A stretch of 43,521 bases of DNA from a virus. How positions within the stretch are numbered: the first letter of the stretch is position 1; the number at the start of each line of letters is the position of its first letter. The position numbers and the translations under genes were made by a program. Under the pieces are notes generated by a model that ran no database searches, was not told the DNA's origin, and was given only the letters and a program-made list of their open reading frames with translations. Location: IMG/VR virus record IMGVR_UViG_3300037246_001060, positions 1-43,521 of that record; one strand, written 5' to 3'. This document shows, piece after piece, positions 8,858 to 17,653 of the stretch.

Positions 8858-9250
8858 TTAAACCTCCACTTTGTAAAACAGGTGTCCTTCCTTATGGGCA
8901 TAAGGCTCAACTTTGAAGAACCACTCAACTATTTTTATTAAGTCCACTTTCTCTTCAGGCACGTTTAGAATTGCAGAACCGTAGGGCTTAAACCTCACAA
9001 CGAAGTCGCGTATCATCGCCCTTGCTATCTTCGTGTCGCGCCACTCCCGACCTACACAAAAATGAATCAGATACGGTAGGCCGTGCTCTATGCGTATAGT
9101 GTAAAAACCTTTTACTTCTTCGTCTTCATAGATGTAGGTCGTATGCTTAACGAAGCCCATCTTTTCGGGAGCCAGCCCCTCTGCCAGCAGCATCTCTCCG
9201 AGCACCCGCCCGTCGTCTACCTGATAGGGCCTCAATAGCATCTCGCTCAA
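8858..9250 (-). CDS. GNAT-fold protein, possible internal virion protein A
   Basis: 130 residues from TTG 9250 (stop-start TGATTG with the upstream gene, AAAGG before it); ATG 9241 is an alternative start. The sequence follows a GNAT acyltransferase layout: LRPYQVDDGRVLGEML, then VKGFYTIRIEHGLPYLIHFCV and a helix DTKIARAMIRDFVVRF. The acetyl-CoA loop Q/RxxGxG/A is not preserved, so catalysis is doubtful. Inactive GNAT-like proteins occur directly before the ejection proteins in podoviruses (T7 gp13 type), which matches this position. Confidence 0.6.
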   Translation of the reverse strand: MSEMLLRPYQVDDGRVLGEMLLAEGLAPEKMGFVKHTTYIYEDEEVKGFYTIRIEHGLPYLIHFCVGREWRDTKIARAMIRDFVVRFKPYGSAILNVPEEKVDLIKIVEWFFKVEPYAHKEGHLFYKVEV

Positions 9251-9538
9251 TCAGCCTTTCAATTCTTTTGCGGCACCTAATAACGAGTTGAAGATAGCCT
9301 GCGACTTCACCATCTCGTTCCTAAAGCTCTCAAGTGCCTGCGTCTGCCCCCTGTTCGTCTGTGCCACTTCAATTTGCAGTAGCGGCATAAACTGCATAGC
9401 ACAACCACTCTCTTCGACATCCTTGCCTGTTTGCGGGTGCTTTCCGAGTATAGTGACAAACCACCGACACTTACGAATAAGCCCCTCTTTCGGCTCTTCG
9501 CATACCGACCCCAAGGGGCACGTCAGCTCAGTTTTCAT
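9251..9538 (-). CDS. Conserved small phage protein (C-rich head, helical tail)
   Basis: 95 residues. Cysteines in LTCPLGSVCEE, IRKCRW and SGCAMQFMPLL alternate with a strand WFVTILGKHPQTGKDVEE. The C-terminal half is helical (GQTQALESFRNEMVKSQAIF). I recognise the overall pattern (CPLG, LGKHPQTG, GCAMQFMPLL) as a conserved hypothetical family in short-tailed phages, located next to structural genes. Function unknown. The four cysteines could bind a metal. Confidence 0.6.
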   Translation of the reverse strand: MKTELTCPLGSVCEEPKEGLIRKCRWFVTILGKHPQTGKDVEESGCAMQFMPLLQIEVAQTNRGQTQALESFRNEMVKSQAIFNSLLGAAKELKG

Positions 9539-9541
9539 TTA

Positions 9542-10219
9542 TCAGTCCTTTGTGGCTACGATTACGTTGACGTACTTAAGGTCGAGACCATGAACATGAC
9601 CTCCCCCACCACCAGTAGAATCAGAGCTACCAGTTGCTTTGAGCGTAGGGTCTGCTGACGATTCCGTACCGTCGTTTGTTATGGTATCTATAACGACCCC
9701 TGCATGTGTATGTGCTGGCATCTCTGAGATTATCAAGGTGTGAGAAGCTACAGTGGCGTTCGCAAAGCTCAATGTACCGCCAGTGGAGCCTCCATCGTTG
9801 CTCGTGTCTGTCACAACCCTTAAGCCAGCATCGGTGTTGACGTCACTACCTGTCCAGCCAGTAGGCGCACTGGCCTGAAAAAAGACCATAGCCGTACCTG
9901 ACGGTATTAGTGATGTAATGGCTGTGTTGAGCGCGGCTATAGTTGCGTCGGGGTCGATATACCACTGCGCCTCACCCGTTATCTGTTTTATGAGATACCG
10001 CAGCCGCTCGAACTCTCCTGCGCTAGAGGTTGCCAGAGACTCTACAGACCCCGCATACGGGTCTACCGTGGACTGCATCTGCGCGTTGTTAAGAGAGAAG
10101 TCGTCCAACTTCGCAGGAATGAGGTTGTCTATAATATTGTCTATCTCGGCGTCGTCGTCCGCACCGACTATAGTGGCCCCTACCGACCTTGTTTTAAGTC
10201 TTGAAAAGTCCCCGCCCAT
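9542..10219 (-). CDS. Tail collar-domain fibre protein
   Basis: 225 residues. The C-terminal half contains the hallmark of the phage tail collar / microcystin-dependent protein family: PSGTAMVFFQASAPTGWTG near residue 113 and later SEMPAHTHAGVV near residue 168, with a Gly/His-rich end (STGGGGGHVHGLDLKYV). The His-containing motifs are typical of metal-stabilised fibre tips. The N-terminal part carries helices suited to virion attachment. It follows the nozzle-like gene by 9 bp, consistent with a tail spike or short fibre. Confidence 0.75.
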   Translation of the reverse strand: MGGDFSRLKTRSVGATIVGADDDAEIDNIIDNLIPAKLDDFSLNNAQMQSTVDPYAGSVESLATSSAGEFERLRYLIKQITGEAQWYIDPDATIAALNTAITSLIPSGTAMVFFQASAPTGWTGSDVNTDAGLRVVTDTSNDGGSTGGTLSFANATVASHTLIISEMPAHTHAGVVIDTITNDGTESSADPTLKATGSSDSTGGGGGHVHGLDLKYVNVIVATKD

Positions 10220-10228
10220 TTTTTCCTC

Positions 10229-11782
10229 CTATGAAGGTCTGTTACCCAAGGGCATAAAGTCCTGCAACATCTGCGAGATAAAGAAAGTCTCATTGAGGCC
10301 AGAGTTGTAGACCTCGACCTGTATGCGCCTGCCTATGACACCCACGTCGTACTCTGCGTCTATCAATTCGTCGCCGCCGTAGACTGCCGTGCCGTAGACC
10401 CCTGTCCCGTAAGTGTCACCCACTCCCGCAAGAGAGACGGTCTTCACTGCCTCTTCCACACCGTCAATCGTGACACGAATACTCAGGTTGTAATCACCCT
10501 GCGCCCGTGCAATTATCCAGCCCGTGTCGTATCTCTTTGTTGCTCGCGGGTCGTCGTATGTGCTTCGTGCGGTCTTGTACCCGCCGTAGTACGGCTTACC
10601 GTCGTCGTTCGCGTCGCTCTCTTCGAGTTCCCATACAAAGCCTGAATCGTCTCCGGTATAAATGTAGAAGCTATGATGTGAAGCTGGTATCCTGTGGTGT
10701 ACCCATGAGCAAGAGGCTCCATATCCAGAGGCATAAATCTGGTTATCGTGTATTGTCCAACCCTCTTCCGAGCCACGGTCTATGAAGTAGATAAGACAGG
10801 TGTCCGGCTGTGTCTCTCCCGCCCTCACCACAAAAAACAGAACGCGGCGTAGTTCTTTGTCGTACTGAGCATGAAACTGATTTATCCGTCCGAGGTCGCA
10901 GTTATCTCTTATCCACTTATCTATCCACGAGGGCTTCGTAATAGACGCCGACTTGTAATCTCCATAGGACTGCACGGCGGTAAGTGAGTAGATATTCCCG
11001 TCGTCCATCATGCAAATTACGTCGTTCGGAGTCCTTACTATGAGCCTGTTATGAGAGACCCCGCCTTCCCATATCGCCGTCTCATATCCCCAATTAGCGA
11101 CAGTCGTAGAAGCATCGTCGATTATGTAAGCCTTGTATTTAGAGAAGCAAATAATACGGTCACCGAACTCTACGGCCCCGGTAAGTCCGCTTCCATCGTT
11201 CGTGGAAATAGGAATACTGACAACATCGGTCACGAACTCTTTACCGTCACCATCGTCAGAAGCAAAGACACCGGACGGCAGAATCGCCCACATTCTTTCT
11301 GAGTTTCCACGCCCATGCTTGACCATCTGGAACGGGTTATTTGCACCTGTCCAAGAGGCAGCGGGATTCGTGATATCGGACGTAGTGCCTGCGGCCCCGT
11401 CCCACGTCTGCGGAGTATCCGAGCCATTGCAGATATAAAGCTCGTCGTTCATAACCTCGAAGTTGAAGTAATTGCCCACATTGAGGCCCGTCTTTAAGGT
11501 ATTGGTCGGTGAATCCCATATCTTGCCGTTGGTCGTACCTATGACAAGTGTCTGAGACCCGTCGAGTTGAATAAAGTCGAAGCCGCCCAATAGTTCCGAA
11601 GAGTCGTATCCGGCAACAGCGTTGACCTTTGCAGAACCGCCGCGCTTACCCCGTCCGTTCTCGTCGATGTTCATATTACGGACAAGGGTCATCATGTAAG
11701 GGGGGATAATGTCGATATTAGGGTTAGCGGTCAGCCCCCCTCTTGCACAGTCGATAGCGAATGTCTTTCCGCGATAGGTCAC
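10229..11782 (-). CDS. Tail nozzle / stabilisation protein (beta-propeller-like)
   Basis: 517 residues built of repeating beta strands with short loops (for example TLVIGTTNGKIWDSPTNTL and NDELYICNGSDTPQTWDGA), the pattern of a beta-propeller. Position directly after the adaptor gene, and size, match the tail nozzle class represented by P22 gp10 and T7 gp12, which extends the portal-adaptor assembly. Start MTYRGKTFAIDCARGGLTAN; its ATG overlaps the stop of the adaptor gene. Specific family not proven by eye. Confidence 0.65.
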   Translation of the reverse strand: MTYRGKTFAIDCARGGLTANPNIDIIPPYMMTLVRNMNIDENGRGKRGGSAKVNAVAGYDSSELLGGFDFIQLDGSQTLVIGTTNGKIWDSPTNTLKTGLNVGNYFNFEVMNDELYICNGSDTPQTWDGAAGTTSDITNPAASWTGANNPFQMVKHGRGNSERMWAILPSGVFASDDGDGKEFVTDVVSIPISTNDGSGLTGAVEFGDRIICFSKYKAYIIDDASTTVANWGYETAIWEGGVSHNRLIVRTPNDVICMMDDGNIYSLTAVQSYGDYKSASITKPSWIDKWIRDNCDLGRINQFHAQYDKELRRVLFFVVRAGETQPDTCLIYFIDRGSEEGWTIHDNQIYASGYGASCSWVHHRIPASHHSFYIYTGDDSGFVWELEESDANDDGKPYYGGYKTARSTYDDPRATKRYDTGWIIARAQGDYNLSIRVTIDGVEEAVKTVSLAGVGDTYGTGVYGTAVYGGDELIDAEYDVGVIGRRIQVEVYNSGLNETFFISQMLQDFMPLGNRPS

Positions 11783-12666
11783 TAAAACGCTCCTTTAATA
11801 AAGTAGTCGTCGTACTCGTTGTCCCTATCCACTTCGTCCATGACCGAAAGGTCGAGAAGGTTGAAGTAAAGCTGCATTTCTGTCTGCGCCCTAATATCGT
11901 CGTTGCTCTGCAACTGCCTTGCGTAGACGCCCTGTACCCATACGTCGTAGAAGTTCCGATAAAGAGTGCCTATCAAGGTCCCTGCCAAGTCGAGAGTCAT
12001 AAGATTGAGGTAATAGCGAAGCTGTATACCGTAGGCTATATCCGGTACAGGCCAGAGGGCGAACTCACCCGTGGTAGAATTGCCTGTGAAGGCGAACATT
12101 ACTGGGGTGTCCTTCGAGGTTGTGGCGTTCATCGCGTCTATCTTAGATATGTAGACAGGAGGACCGAGAGGAAAGGTGTCGTCCGTTATCATGTACCCGG
12201 TCCCGTTCGCCACTGCTGTAGTGAAGTCCGGTGTTACCCCAGCGACCTTCGTGGTTTCGCTATACGAGGTACACTGCGAGTAGCTCAACGCCCCGGTGCC
12301 AGAGGTGGCAAAGATGAACCGACCTATAAGTTCGTCGTCGGTTATACTTTCATCCGCTGCGAGCGTTATGGAACTTACTGACCCGTCCTGTGCCGTTCCA
12401 GTCCGCGTTCCATCGAGTATCGTTATCGCAAGATCGCTAAAATAATCGGTAGGCAGAGAATAGCGGCTCTTGCCGATAGTGCAGACAGCATAAGCAGTGA
12501 CGTAGAGCGACTTGAGGCGTCTTTCCCGCCTTGAGATATCGCGCTTGACCTCTTCCATCCACGTCGCCGCTCTTGTAAGCTGGTCAGAGGTAGGCGACTT
12601 CATCCCGGCCTTTCTCAAGGCTTCGGTAGTTATGGCGGTGAGTGTCGGTGCAGTAGGAGACGCCAT
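11782..12666 (-). CDS. Head-tail adaptor / tail tube protein A-like
   Basis: 294 residues. The N-terminal helical part (ITTEALRKAGMKSPTSDQLT, then a helix ATWMEEVKRDISRRE) and the segment YSLPTDYFSDLAITILDG are typical of podoviral gatekeeper/adaptor proteins (P22 gp4 and T7 gp11 type), which bind beneath the portal ring. The C-terminal helical end (RNFYDVWVQGVYARQLQSND) also fits. It precedes the nozzle-like gene with one-base overlap. Assignment from motif pattern and gene order. Confidence 0.65.
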   Translation of the reverse strand: MASPTAPTLTAITTEALRKAGMKSPTSDQLTRAATWMEEVKRDISRRERRLKSLYVTAYAVCTIGKSRYSLPTDYFSDLAITILDGTRTGTAQDGSVSSITLAADESITDDELIGRFIFATSGTGALSYSQCTSYSETTKVAGVTPDFTTAVANGTGYMITDDTFPLGPPVYISKIDAMNATTSKDTPVMFAFTGNSTTGEFALWPVPDIAYGIQLRYYLNLMTLDLAGTLIGTLYRNFYDVWVQGVYARQLQSNDDIRAQTEMQLYFNLLDLSVMDEVDRDNEYDDYFIKGAF

Positions 12667-12667
12667 T

Positions 12668-13132
12668 TTATAACGAGCCTCCTACGCCTGCTGTTATATG
12701 TCCACCATCGCTGAGTCCTTCCCACCAAAGCTCGAAGACGACTGTCCCGCCTGTAAGAGCGGCAACTTTAACCTCGTAGCCAAGGTCTACGCCGTTGACT
12801 ACTCTTTCGAGAATCACGTTGGCAGGAGTATTGACTGCGGCGGGAGTGTCGTCGTACCACAACTCATCCGCATCGATATTTAAGGCGGTTGTGGCGGCTA
12901 TCATATTGTCGGTAGCCCCTTCAATGCCAAGCTGTATAGTCGGTGCGCCAGCACTGGTCAGAGCGTCGGTGCAGTAGGCTAACAGCTTAAAACGCGCAAC
13001 TCCGGTGACTGTGTAAAGCTCATGCGACGCAACGGTGTTCCATGTGGAACTACTAAAATCAATGCTCTTCCTTATGTACCCGTATCTTTTTGTTAGCCAC
13101 TGCGTCGGACTTCCTTCGAGTGTTCTTGCCAT
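12668..13132 (-). CDS. Hypothetical beta-rich virion protein
   Basis: 154 residues, starting MARTLEGSPTQWLTKRYGYI after AGGAGA. Its middle (VARFKLLAYCTDALTSAGA, IQLGIEGATDNMIAATTALN) looks like a jelly-roll or beta-sandwich. The 5' end overlaps the hexapeptide-repeat gene by 74 bp, an unusually long overlap. It sits between enzyme genes and the adaptor gene, so a head-decoration or tail role is plausible. Not recognised. Confidence 0.55.
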   Translation of the reverse strand: MARTLEGSPTQWLTKRYGYIRKSIDFSSSTWNTVASHELYTVTGVARFKLLAYCTDALTSAGAPTIQLGIEGATDNMIAATTALNIDADELWYDDTPAAVNTPANVILERVVNGVDLGYEVKVAALTGGTVVFELWWEGLSDGGHITAGVGGSL

Positions 13133-13583
13133 TGCGTGTGTCTCCTATAATCTTTGCAGGCACTCCGGCTACGACTTCATTGCTACCGACATCGCGTGTA
13201 ACTACGGCTCCCATACCAACCATTGCTCCGCTTCTTATGGTTATGCCGGGGCGTACTTTAACGCCTGCCCCTACAGAAGCCTTGTCTTGAACGATGGTCT
13301 TTTTCCATAGCGACTTAGGAGACGGCGGGTACATATCATTCGAGAAGATCGCATAAGGTCCTATGAAACACCCCTCACCGATAACGACACCTTCTGGTAA
13401 AAAAGCCCCCGCTCCTATCTTGCTATTTGCGCCTATCTCGACCTTGTTACCAATCTCCGCGTTACGTCCTATCGAGACACAGTTACCCACCTTTGCCGTC
13501 GTATAAACATACGCACCGGGCCAAACTTTTACTCCCCTGCGCTTGAAATCGAACCACTGTAAAATTGCTTTTATAAAGGTCAC
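13059..13583 (-). CDS. Left-handed beta-helix (hexapeptide repeat) acyltransferase
   Basis: 174 residues from GTG 13583, preceded by AAGGGGAT and overlapping the glycosyltransferase stop as GTGA. The longer frame to 13727 runs through that neighbour and is unlikely. Consecutive hexapeptide turns are visible: VSIGRNAEIGNKVEIGANSK, GAFLPEGVVIGEGCFIGPYA, GVKVRPGITIRSGAMVGMGA, ending in EVVAGVPAKIIGD. This is the fold of trimeric O-/N-acetyltransferases, whose C-terminal VPAK motif is present. It probably acylates a sugar made or transferred by the coupled glycosyltransferase. A basic tail of about 25 residues after VPAKIIGD overlaps the next gene. Confidence 0.8.
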   Translation of the reverse strand: MTFIKAILQWFDFKRRGVKVWPGAYVYTTAKVGNCVSIGRNAEIGNKVEIGANSKIGAGAFLPEGVVIGEGCFIGPYAIFSNDMYPPSPKSLWKKTIVQDKASVGAGVKVRPGITIRSGAMVGMGAVVTRDVGSNEVVAGVPAKIIGDTRNGKNTRRKSDAVANKKIRVHKEEH

Positions 13584-14545
13584 AAAATCCCCTTGTAGAT
13601 TTCCAACATTGCCTCTGCGGTCTCGTTGATAGACGGCACCGCCTGCGTTTCCCTTGGCTCGACTTCGCCCTTGAGTATCCCCGTCAACTGCTGCGCTATG
13701 GTCCGCTGATCTCCTTCGGTAACCCAAAAATCTGCATAAGGATTCCCGATATAGGAGATGAGTTTTGAACCGCTCGCTTTTGCCTCAAGACATATCCGGT
13801 TGAAGTCGCCATACCTTACGAGTCCTATGTAGTAGTCTGTCGAAACGAAACAGTTTCTTAGAGCTTCATGGTCGTACATGTTGGCACTGCTAAAGGACGA
13901 ATACGCTGTCCCGTTACGGAACATAAGAGGAAACCACCACCTATGCTGGTCGCGTGGAAGGTAATTTATATGAAGCCTCGCATCGAGGACTTCTTTAAAT
14001 ACCCAAGGCCACGCCGTAATAAGGTCTAAGGGCCACTTGATATAGTGGCAATTCTCAGCCGTAAAAATAGACGGCGAGCCTGCGAACTTTCCGTTACTCG
14101 GTATTGCCTTCCAAAAGTCCCGGTCTACACCTAAAGGAATGCAGTTGACAGACCGTCCCTTATCCAGCATCGAGTCATAAATAGCTTTATGGCGGGGCCA
14201 GAACGTGACAAGAGCATCTGCGTTCTGTAACCAGTGCAGGCCCAGCATGAAAGAATCACCCGCACCGTATCCTTGGTTAAGACCTAACTCCATTGACTGT
14301 TGAAAACAGTGCTCCGGGGTTCCGTGTCCTATCCATACAACTTTGCCGCCTTGTGCTGCCACGGGGTCGGGGAGATGAGAGTGGACAACGTGAATATCCG
14401 CTCCCATTCCTCCTTCCCAATCGCTTTGGTCGTCGCTTTTTTGGACTACTGAGTCATGGCCTTTGGCTCTTTCAGCGAAAGAGATATCTTCCGCCACTCG
14501 GTGCAATCCAGACCCATTCTTCAAAGCCCAATGAGCTATTTTCAA
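13580..14545 (-). CDS. Glycosyltransferase, GT4-like (GT-B fold)
   Basis: 321 residues. MKIAHWALKNGSGLHRVAED carries the N-terminal glycine-containing loop. Mid-protein PLGVDRDFWKAIPS near residue 140 is the 'IPxGVD' motif of GT4 enzymes. RICLEAKASGSKLISY near 250 is the E-x(n)-G nucleotide-sugar binding helix. No signal peptide. It is coupled to a hexapeptide acyltransferase and lies within the virion module between a repetitive low-complexity gene and the adaptor group. It may glycosylate a virion protein or modify host surface glycans. Substrate unknown. Confidence 0.75.
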   Translation of the reverse strand: MKIAHWALKNGSGLHRVAEDISFAERAKGHDSVVQKSDDQSDWEGGMGADIHVVHSHLPDPVAAQGGKVVWIGHGTPEHCFQQSMELGLNQGYGAGDSFMLGLHWLQNADALVTFWPRHKAIYDSMLDKGRSVNCIPLGVDRDFWKAIPSNGKFAGSPSIFTAENCHYIKWPLDLITAWPWVFKEVLDARLHINYLPRDQHRWWFPLMFRNGTAYSSFSSANMYDHEALRNCFVSTDYYIGLVRYGDFNRICLEAKASGSKLISYIGNPYADFWVTEGDQRTIAQQLTGILKGEVEPRETQAVPSINETAEAMLEIYKGIL

Positions 14546-14558
14546 TATTACTCTCCGC

Positions 14559-15011
14559 TTACAGTGAGGCCGATGTCAGCCTTGACTCGTGACCACTGAT
14601 AAGTGTCGAGTTGCTTATTGCTTTCGAGTCCGCAACCGACGCCCTTGTGCTACCTGACACGCCCTTACTGTCTGCTGTCGCCGTGCTCGTGTCCTGCGCT
14701 GTATCTACGCTCTCAGCTTTTGAGTCTGCTACAGAGATATTCGTAGAGTTCGAGGTTGCCGCTGAACTGGCATAGCTTGTCCCGCCCGAAGCTCCTGCGC
14801 TCGCAGATTCACTGACCACTGCGCTCGTGCCTGCTGAACCGCCTGCACTTACACCAGCGGACGTAGCCGTTGAGGTAGACGCACTGAATGTGCCTATAAC
14901 TATCGTGCTTCCACCAACCGTTCCTCCGGTGGCGGTAGCCGTATCCTTCAACAGCGTGACGATATCTTTCTGGTCTACGCCATTAGTTCTTATCTTCACT
15001 GTAGTAGCCAC
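14559..15011 (-). CDS. Ser/Ala/Thr-rich low-complexity virion-type protein
   Basis: 150 residues. After an N-terminal module (MATTVKIRTNGVDQKDIVTL) almost the whole protein is Ser, Ala, Thr and Gly in short imperfect repeats (ASTSTATSAGVSAGGSAGTS; ADSKAESVD and ASVADSKAISN). That composition suggests an extended or trimeric coil such as a fibre. The Ser/Thr content makes it an attractive acceptor for the adjacent glycosyltransferase, but this is inference. The stop lies 14 bp before the glycosyltransferase start. Confidence 0.55.
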   Translation of the reverse strand: MATTVKIRTNGVDQKDIVTLLKDTATATGGTVGGSTIVIGTFSASTSTATSAGVSAGGSAGTSAVVSESASAGASGGTSYASSAATSNSTNISVADSKAESVDTAQDTSTATADSKGVSGSTRASVADSKAISNSTLISGHESRLTSASL

Positions 15012-15062
15012 TTACCTTCACCTCCCTAAAAGAGTAAGAGGGGGCCGAAGCCCCCGCCCCTC

Positions 15063-15470
15063 TTAGTCTGTGGTCTTAACCGTCGTGAACTTGGCTATCA
15101 CCCAAAACGCTGCAACCGTAAGGGCATGGTCGGGCTTTACGCTGATATACCCTACTGCTGGCTTAAACAGACCCGTCGTGTACTTCGTTATGGCGTTGTC
15201 TGTATTAAGGTCCGCACTGGATATCAACGTAGTGGTTCCCGTTTCATCGTCGGTTATGTCCGTTGTCTCTGCTGCACCCTCAACCGTCTCGGTGATTACG
15301 ACTACCTCGTTAAGAAAGGTATTCGCAGGGTAGTAGAACAGCCTGTAATAATCACCAGAGACAAGGGCCGTGTCCGAACAGTCGATATATGCCTTGACCG
15401 TTATCTCTTGGTCGAGAATCTGCCTTGACACGTTTCTGTTGCTCGTTAAGAGCGTGGTATGTACTGCCAT
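15063..15470 (-). CDS. Probable head decoration / capsid-associated protein
   Basis: 135 residues, beta-rich (QEITVKAYIDCSDTALVSGD; NTFLNEVVVITETVEGAAET). It starts 18 bp downstream of the major capsid gene, where decoration or capsid-stabilising proteins are normally encoded. No membrane segment or catalytic motif. Role from position only. Confidence 0.55.
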   Translation of the reverse strand: MAVHTTLLTSNRNVSRQILDQEITVKAYIDCSDTALVSGDYYRLFYYPANTFLNEVVVITETVEGAAETTDITDDETGTTTLISSADLNTDNAITKYTTGLFKPAVGYISVKPDHALTVAAFWVIAKFTTVKTTD

Positions 15471-15488
15471 TGGTTCGCCTCCTTTTCC

Positions 15489-16610
15489 TTATGTGCCAGA
15501 AATATTGGTTCTGGATATCAGGGTAGATATCGAGCCATATTTCTTGCTGTTAAATTCCGGGGCGCGAACCTTCATGGTCATTCTCCACGCATAGAACAGG
15601 TCCTCTTCGTAGTCCTCGGTGTCCTCTACTACAGACGGTCTTTCTCCGAATCCTACAACGAGGGACTGTGCGCCGAGCAGGTGACCGTAACACCACGGCA
15701 CTGAAGCACCACCACCGTCGGTTCCGGTAGTAACAAACTCGTGTGTGTGGATTATTACGCCGTTCCATACATAAGACGCTCCCGCGAATATCGGGTTCTC
15801 TTTGCCTCTTACTTCCGCTTCCCTGTACGCCTGCATCGCAGTTGAATCATTGCGCCAGTCGAACTCAGCGTCCGGGTGAGTGAGGAAGACGTAGTACGGC
15901 TTGCCGTCTACCATCAACGGTCTAAGCGGCACCTTACCGCCGGACCTCGCACCACCTGTCTTCGCCCAAGTCTTGAGGAAGTCGAGGTACTCAGGGGTTA
16001 TCCTAGAATCTGCTGCGGACATTGCGGTCTTTGCAGTAGCCAGAGTTGCGGTCTTCGATACCGTCGGCCCCGTATCGGAGGTTTTGTAAAAAATCTCCGT
16101 GGGTGCGGCCTCAAGCTCCCGAAAGCAGAGCAGGTCCATCTTCTCTGTGCCCCACGTCTGAAGTGCATTCCTTGACTCCACTGGCATGTTGAAGGACGCT
16201 CTGTTCCAGTCCATTGTGTTACCACCTGATACCGCCTGCCTGTAACGCTCAAGCGTTACGGAGTCGTTGTACCAGCTAAGAGCGATTTCCTTACCCTTGA
16301 GGGTCTGCCCGGAAGTAACACCTTGGTTGGTGTTAGGGTCGAGCCTCGGTATGAGACCGAAGTTGACCTTATCGCCGTTCCGCGTCTTGGTACGCCCCTT
16401 TGCGCCGAGGTCTGCTTTCACATGAATAAGACCGTTAGGAGCACCGGAATAGATATCACCAGTCCAGCCGCCCCCCTTTACAAAGTTACCCGTGTCGGTA
16501 GAAGCGAACTTTGACATGAAATACGAATTGACCATCGTATCTCTCCAAAGGTCCTCTTCCCACGCCACTTTCCGTAGCGCATCCGAAGTGGCCATAGTTG
16601 TTCTTGCCAT
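15489..16610 (-). CDS. Major capsid protein, N4-gp56 family
   Basis: 373 residues starting MARTTMATSDALRKVAWEED. The pattern NSYFMSKFASTDTGNFVK, GAKGRTKTRNGDKVNFGLIP, GVTSGQTLKGKEIALSWYND and VTLERYRQAVSGGN matches the N4-gp56/DUF4043 capsid family (HK97 fold). It builds the icosahedral shell, and lies directly after the scaffold gene. Length is usual for the family. Confidence 0.8.
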   Translation of the reverse strand: MARTTMATSDALRKVAWEEDLWRDTMVNSYFMSKFASTDTGNFVKGGGWTGDIYSGAPNGLIHVKADLGAKGRTKTRNGDKVNFGLIPRLDPNTNQGVTSGQTLKGKEIALSWYNDSVTLERYRQAVSGGNTMDWNRASFNMPVESRNALQTWGTEKMDLLCFRELEAAPTEIFYKTSDTGPTVSKTATLATAKTAMSAADSRITPEYLDFLKTWAKTGGARSGGKVPLRPLMVDGKPYYVFLTHPDAEFDWRNDSTAMQAYREAEVRGKENPIFAGASYVWNGVIIHTHEFVTTGTDGGGASVPWCYGHLLGAQSLVVGFGERPSVVEDTEDYEEDLFYAWRMTMKVRAPEFNSKKYGSISTLISRTNISGT

Positions 16611-16613
16611 CGT

Positions 16614-17528
16614 CTAACCTCCTAATGCCGTTTTGAGTTCAGCCTTCGTCATCTGGTGAATCGGTTTAGAAAAAGTGTCATCCTTGGAGGCGGTAGTTCC
16701 GCCCGTCTTAGATGTCACTGTCTTCTTGTTGGCTGCATCCTCTATATTTTTTAGAAACTCGCCGTCTTTCTTTTTCTTTGCCTCGGCCTGCTGCGTCAGT
16801 TCCTCGTAACGCTTTTTCTCTGCGCTGTAGGTTCTGGCTTCCTGCGCCCGTCGTGCATAAGTCAGCAGCATTTCAGGAGGCTCGCCGTAGGGGTTCCTTT
16901 TAAACACCTCTACGTTCTGAGAAGGTATGCCGTCCTTGAGTGCGATTGCGGCTATGTCGTCAATAAGGTCCTCGAAATCGGGGATGCCCCTGCTGATAAC
17001 CTCTTTGGTCGCTAAAGACTGCTCCATCCTCTTAATGGCCTCTATCTGTATCTGCTTATTATCAAGAGCCTTCATGTCTTCCATCGTCTTCAAGGGGTCT
17101 TCGAGCATGGTGTCCGTGTTAATGGTCTCCTTGATACCCTTTGCCTCGGTCTCAAGGGTCTCTCTGCGCCCCCTCAAGTCTCCGATTTCTGCTGCCTGAC
17201 GTTGGATGAAGCTCTCTTTTTCCACGACCTGCTTTGTGAGCTTTTCGTACTCAGCTTTAGTGACGGTAACCTTCTCTTCCGAAGCGTCCTCTTGCTTTTC
17301 CTTGCCGTCCCCGGCCTCTTCTTCTGCTGCCGCAGCCGCCTTCTCTGCTGCTTCTGCCTTTGCTTCTGCGTCTGCTGCTTCCTTCTCTTCTCCGGCAGCA
17401 TCCTCCGACACGTCCTCTTTGGTACTGGTTGAGGTCTCGCCTGTCTCAAGCAGGCTTCTCAATTCGTCTGCACCAAGTTCGTGGGGCTGGATGGTCTTCT
17501 GCTCGACGTCCTCTATCTCTTCTGTCAT
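16614..17528 (-). CDS. Capsid scaffolding protein
   Basis: 304 residues, highly acidic N-terminal half with Glu/Ala/Lys runs (AADAEAKAEAAEKAAAAAEE), long coiled-coil potential (VTKAEYEKLTKQVVEKESFI) and a Lys/Glu-rich C-terminus ending in HQMTKAELKTALGG. Such composition immediately before a capsid gene is typical of scaffolding proteins, which guide prohead assembly and are then removed. No protease is fused. Confidence 0.7.
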   Translation of the reverse strand: MTEEIEDVEQKTIQPHELGADELRSLLETGETSTSTKEDVSEDAAGEEKEAADAEAKAEAAEKAAAAAEEEAGDGKEKQEDASEEKVTVTKAEYEKLTKQVVEKESFIQRQAAEIGDLRGRRETLETEAKGIKETINTDTMLEDPLKTMEDMKALDNKQIQIEAIKRMEQSLATKEVISRGIPDFEDLIDDIAAIALKDGIPSQNVEVFKRNPYGEPPEMLLTYARRAQEARTYSAEKKRYEELTQQAEAKKKKDGEFLKNIEDAANKKTVTSKTGGTTASKDDTFSKPIHQMTKAELKTALGG

Positions 17529-17579
17529 CTCTATCTCTTTCTCCGGGCAGTCAAAACCTGCGTATTCCGGTTGAAATAT

Positions 17580-17621
17580 AAAAAGGCGACAGGGGTAGTG
17601 CTTTACCCTTGTCGCCTTTGT
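17580..17621 (-). terminator. Intrinsic terminator between portal group and scaffold gene
   Basis: A near-perfect 16-bp stem is formed by 17582-17597 (AAAGGCGACAGGGGTA) and 17604-17619 (TACCCTTGTCGCCTTT) with a 6-nt loop. Read leftward it is followed by a T-rich run, as expected for minus-strand termination. It lies inside the late gene cluster, between a small membrane protein gene and the scaffold gene, so it may attenuate transcription or separate transcripts. The next gene starts only 52 bp away. Confidence 0.75.
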
Positions 17622-17653
17622 CCTCGCGTATTCTGAGGGGTAGACCGTTTTTT

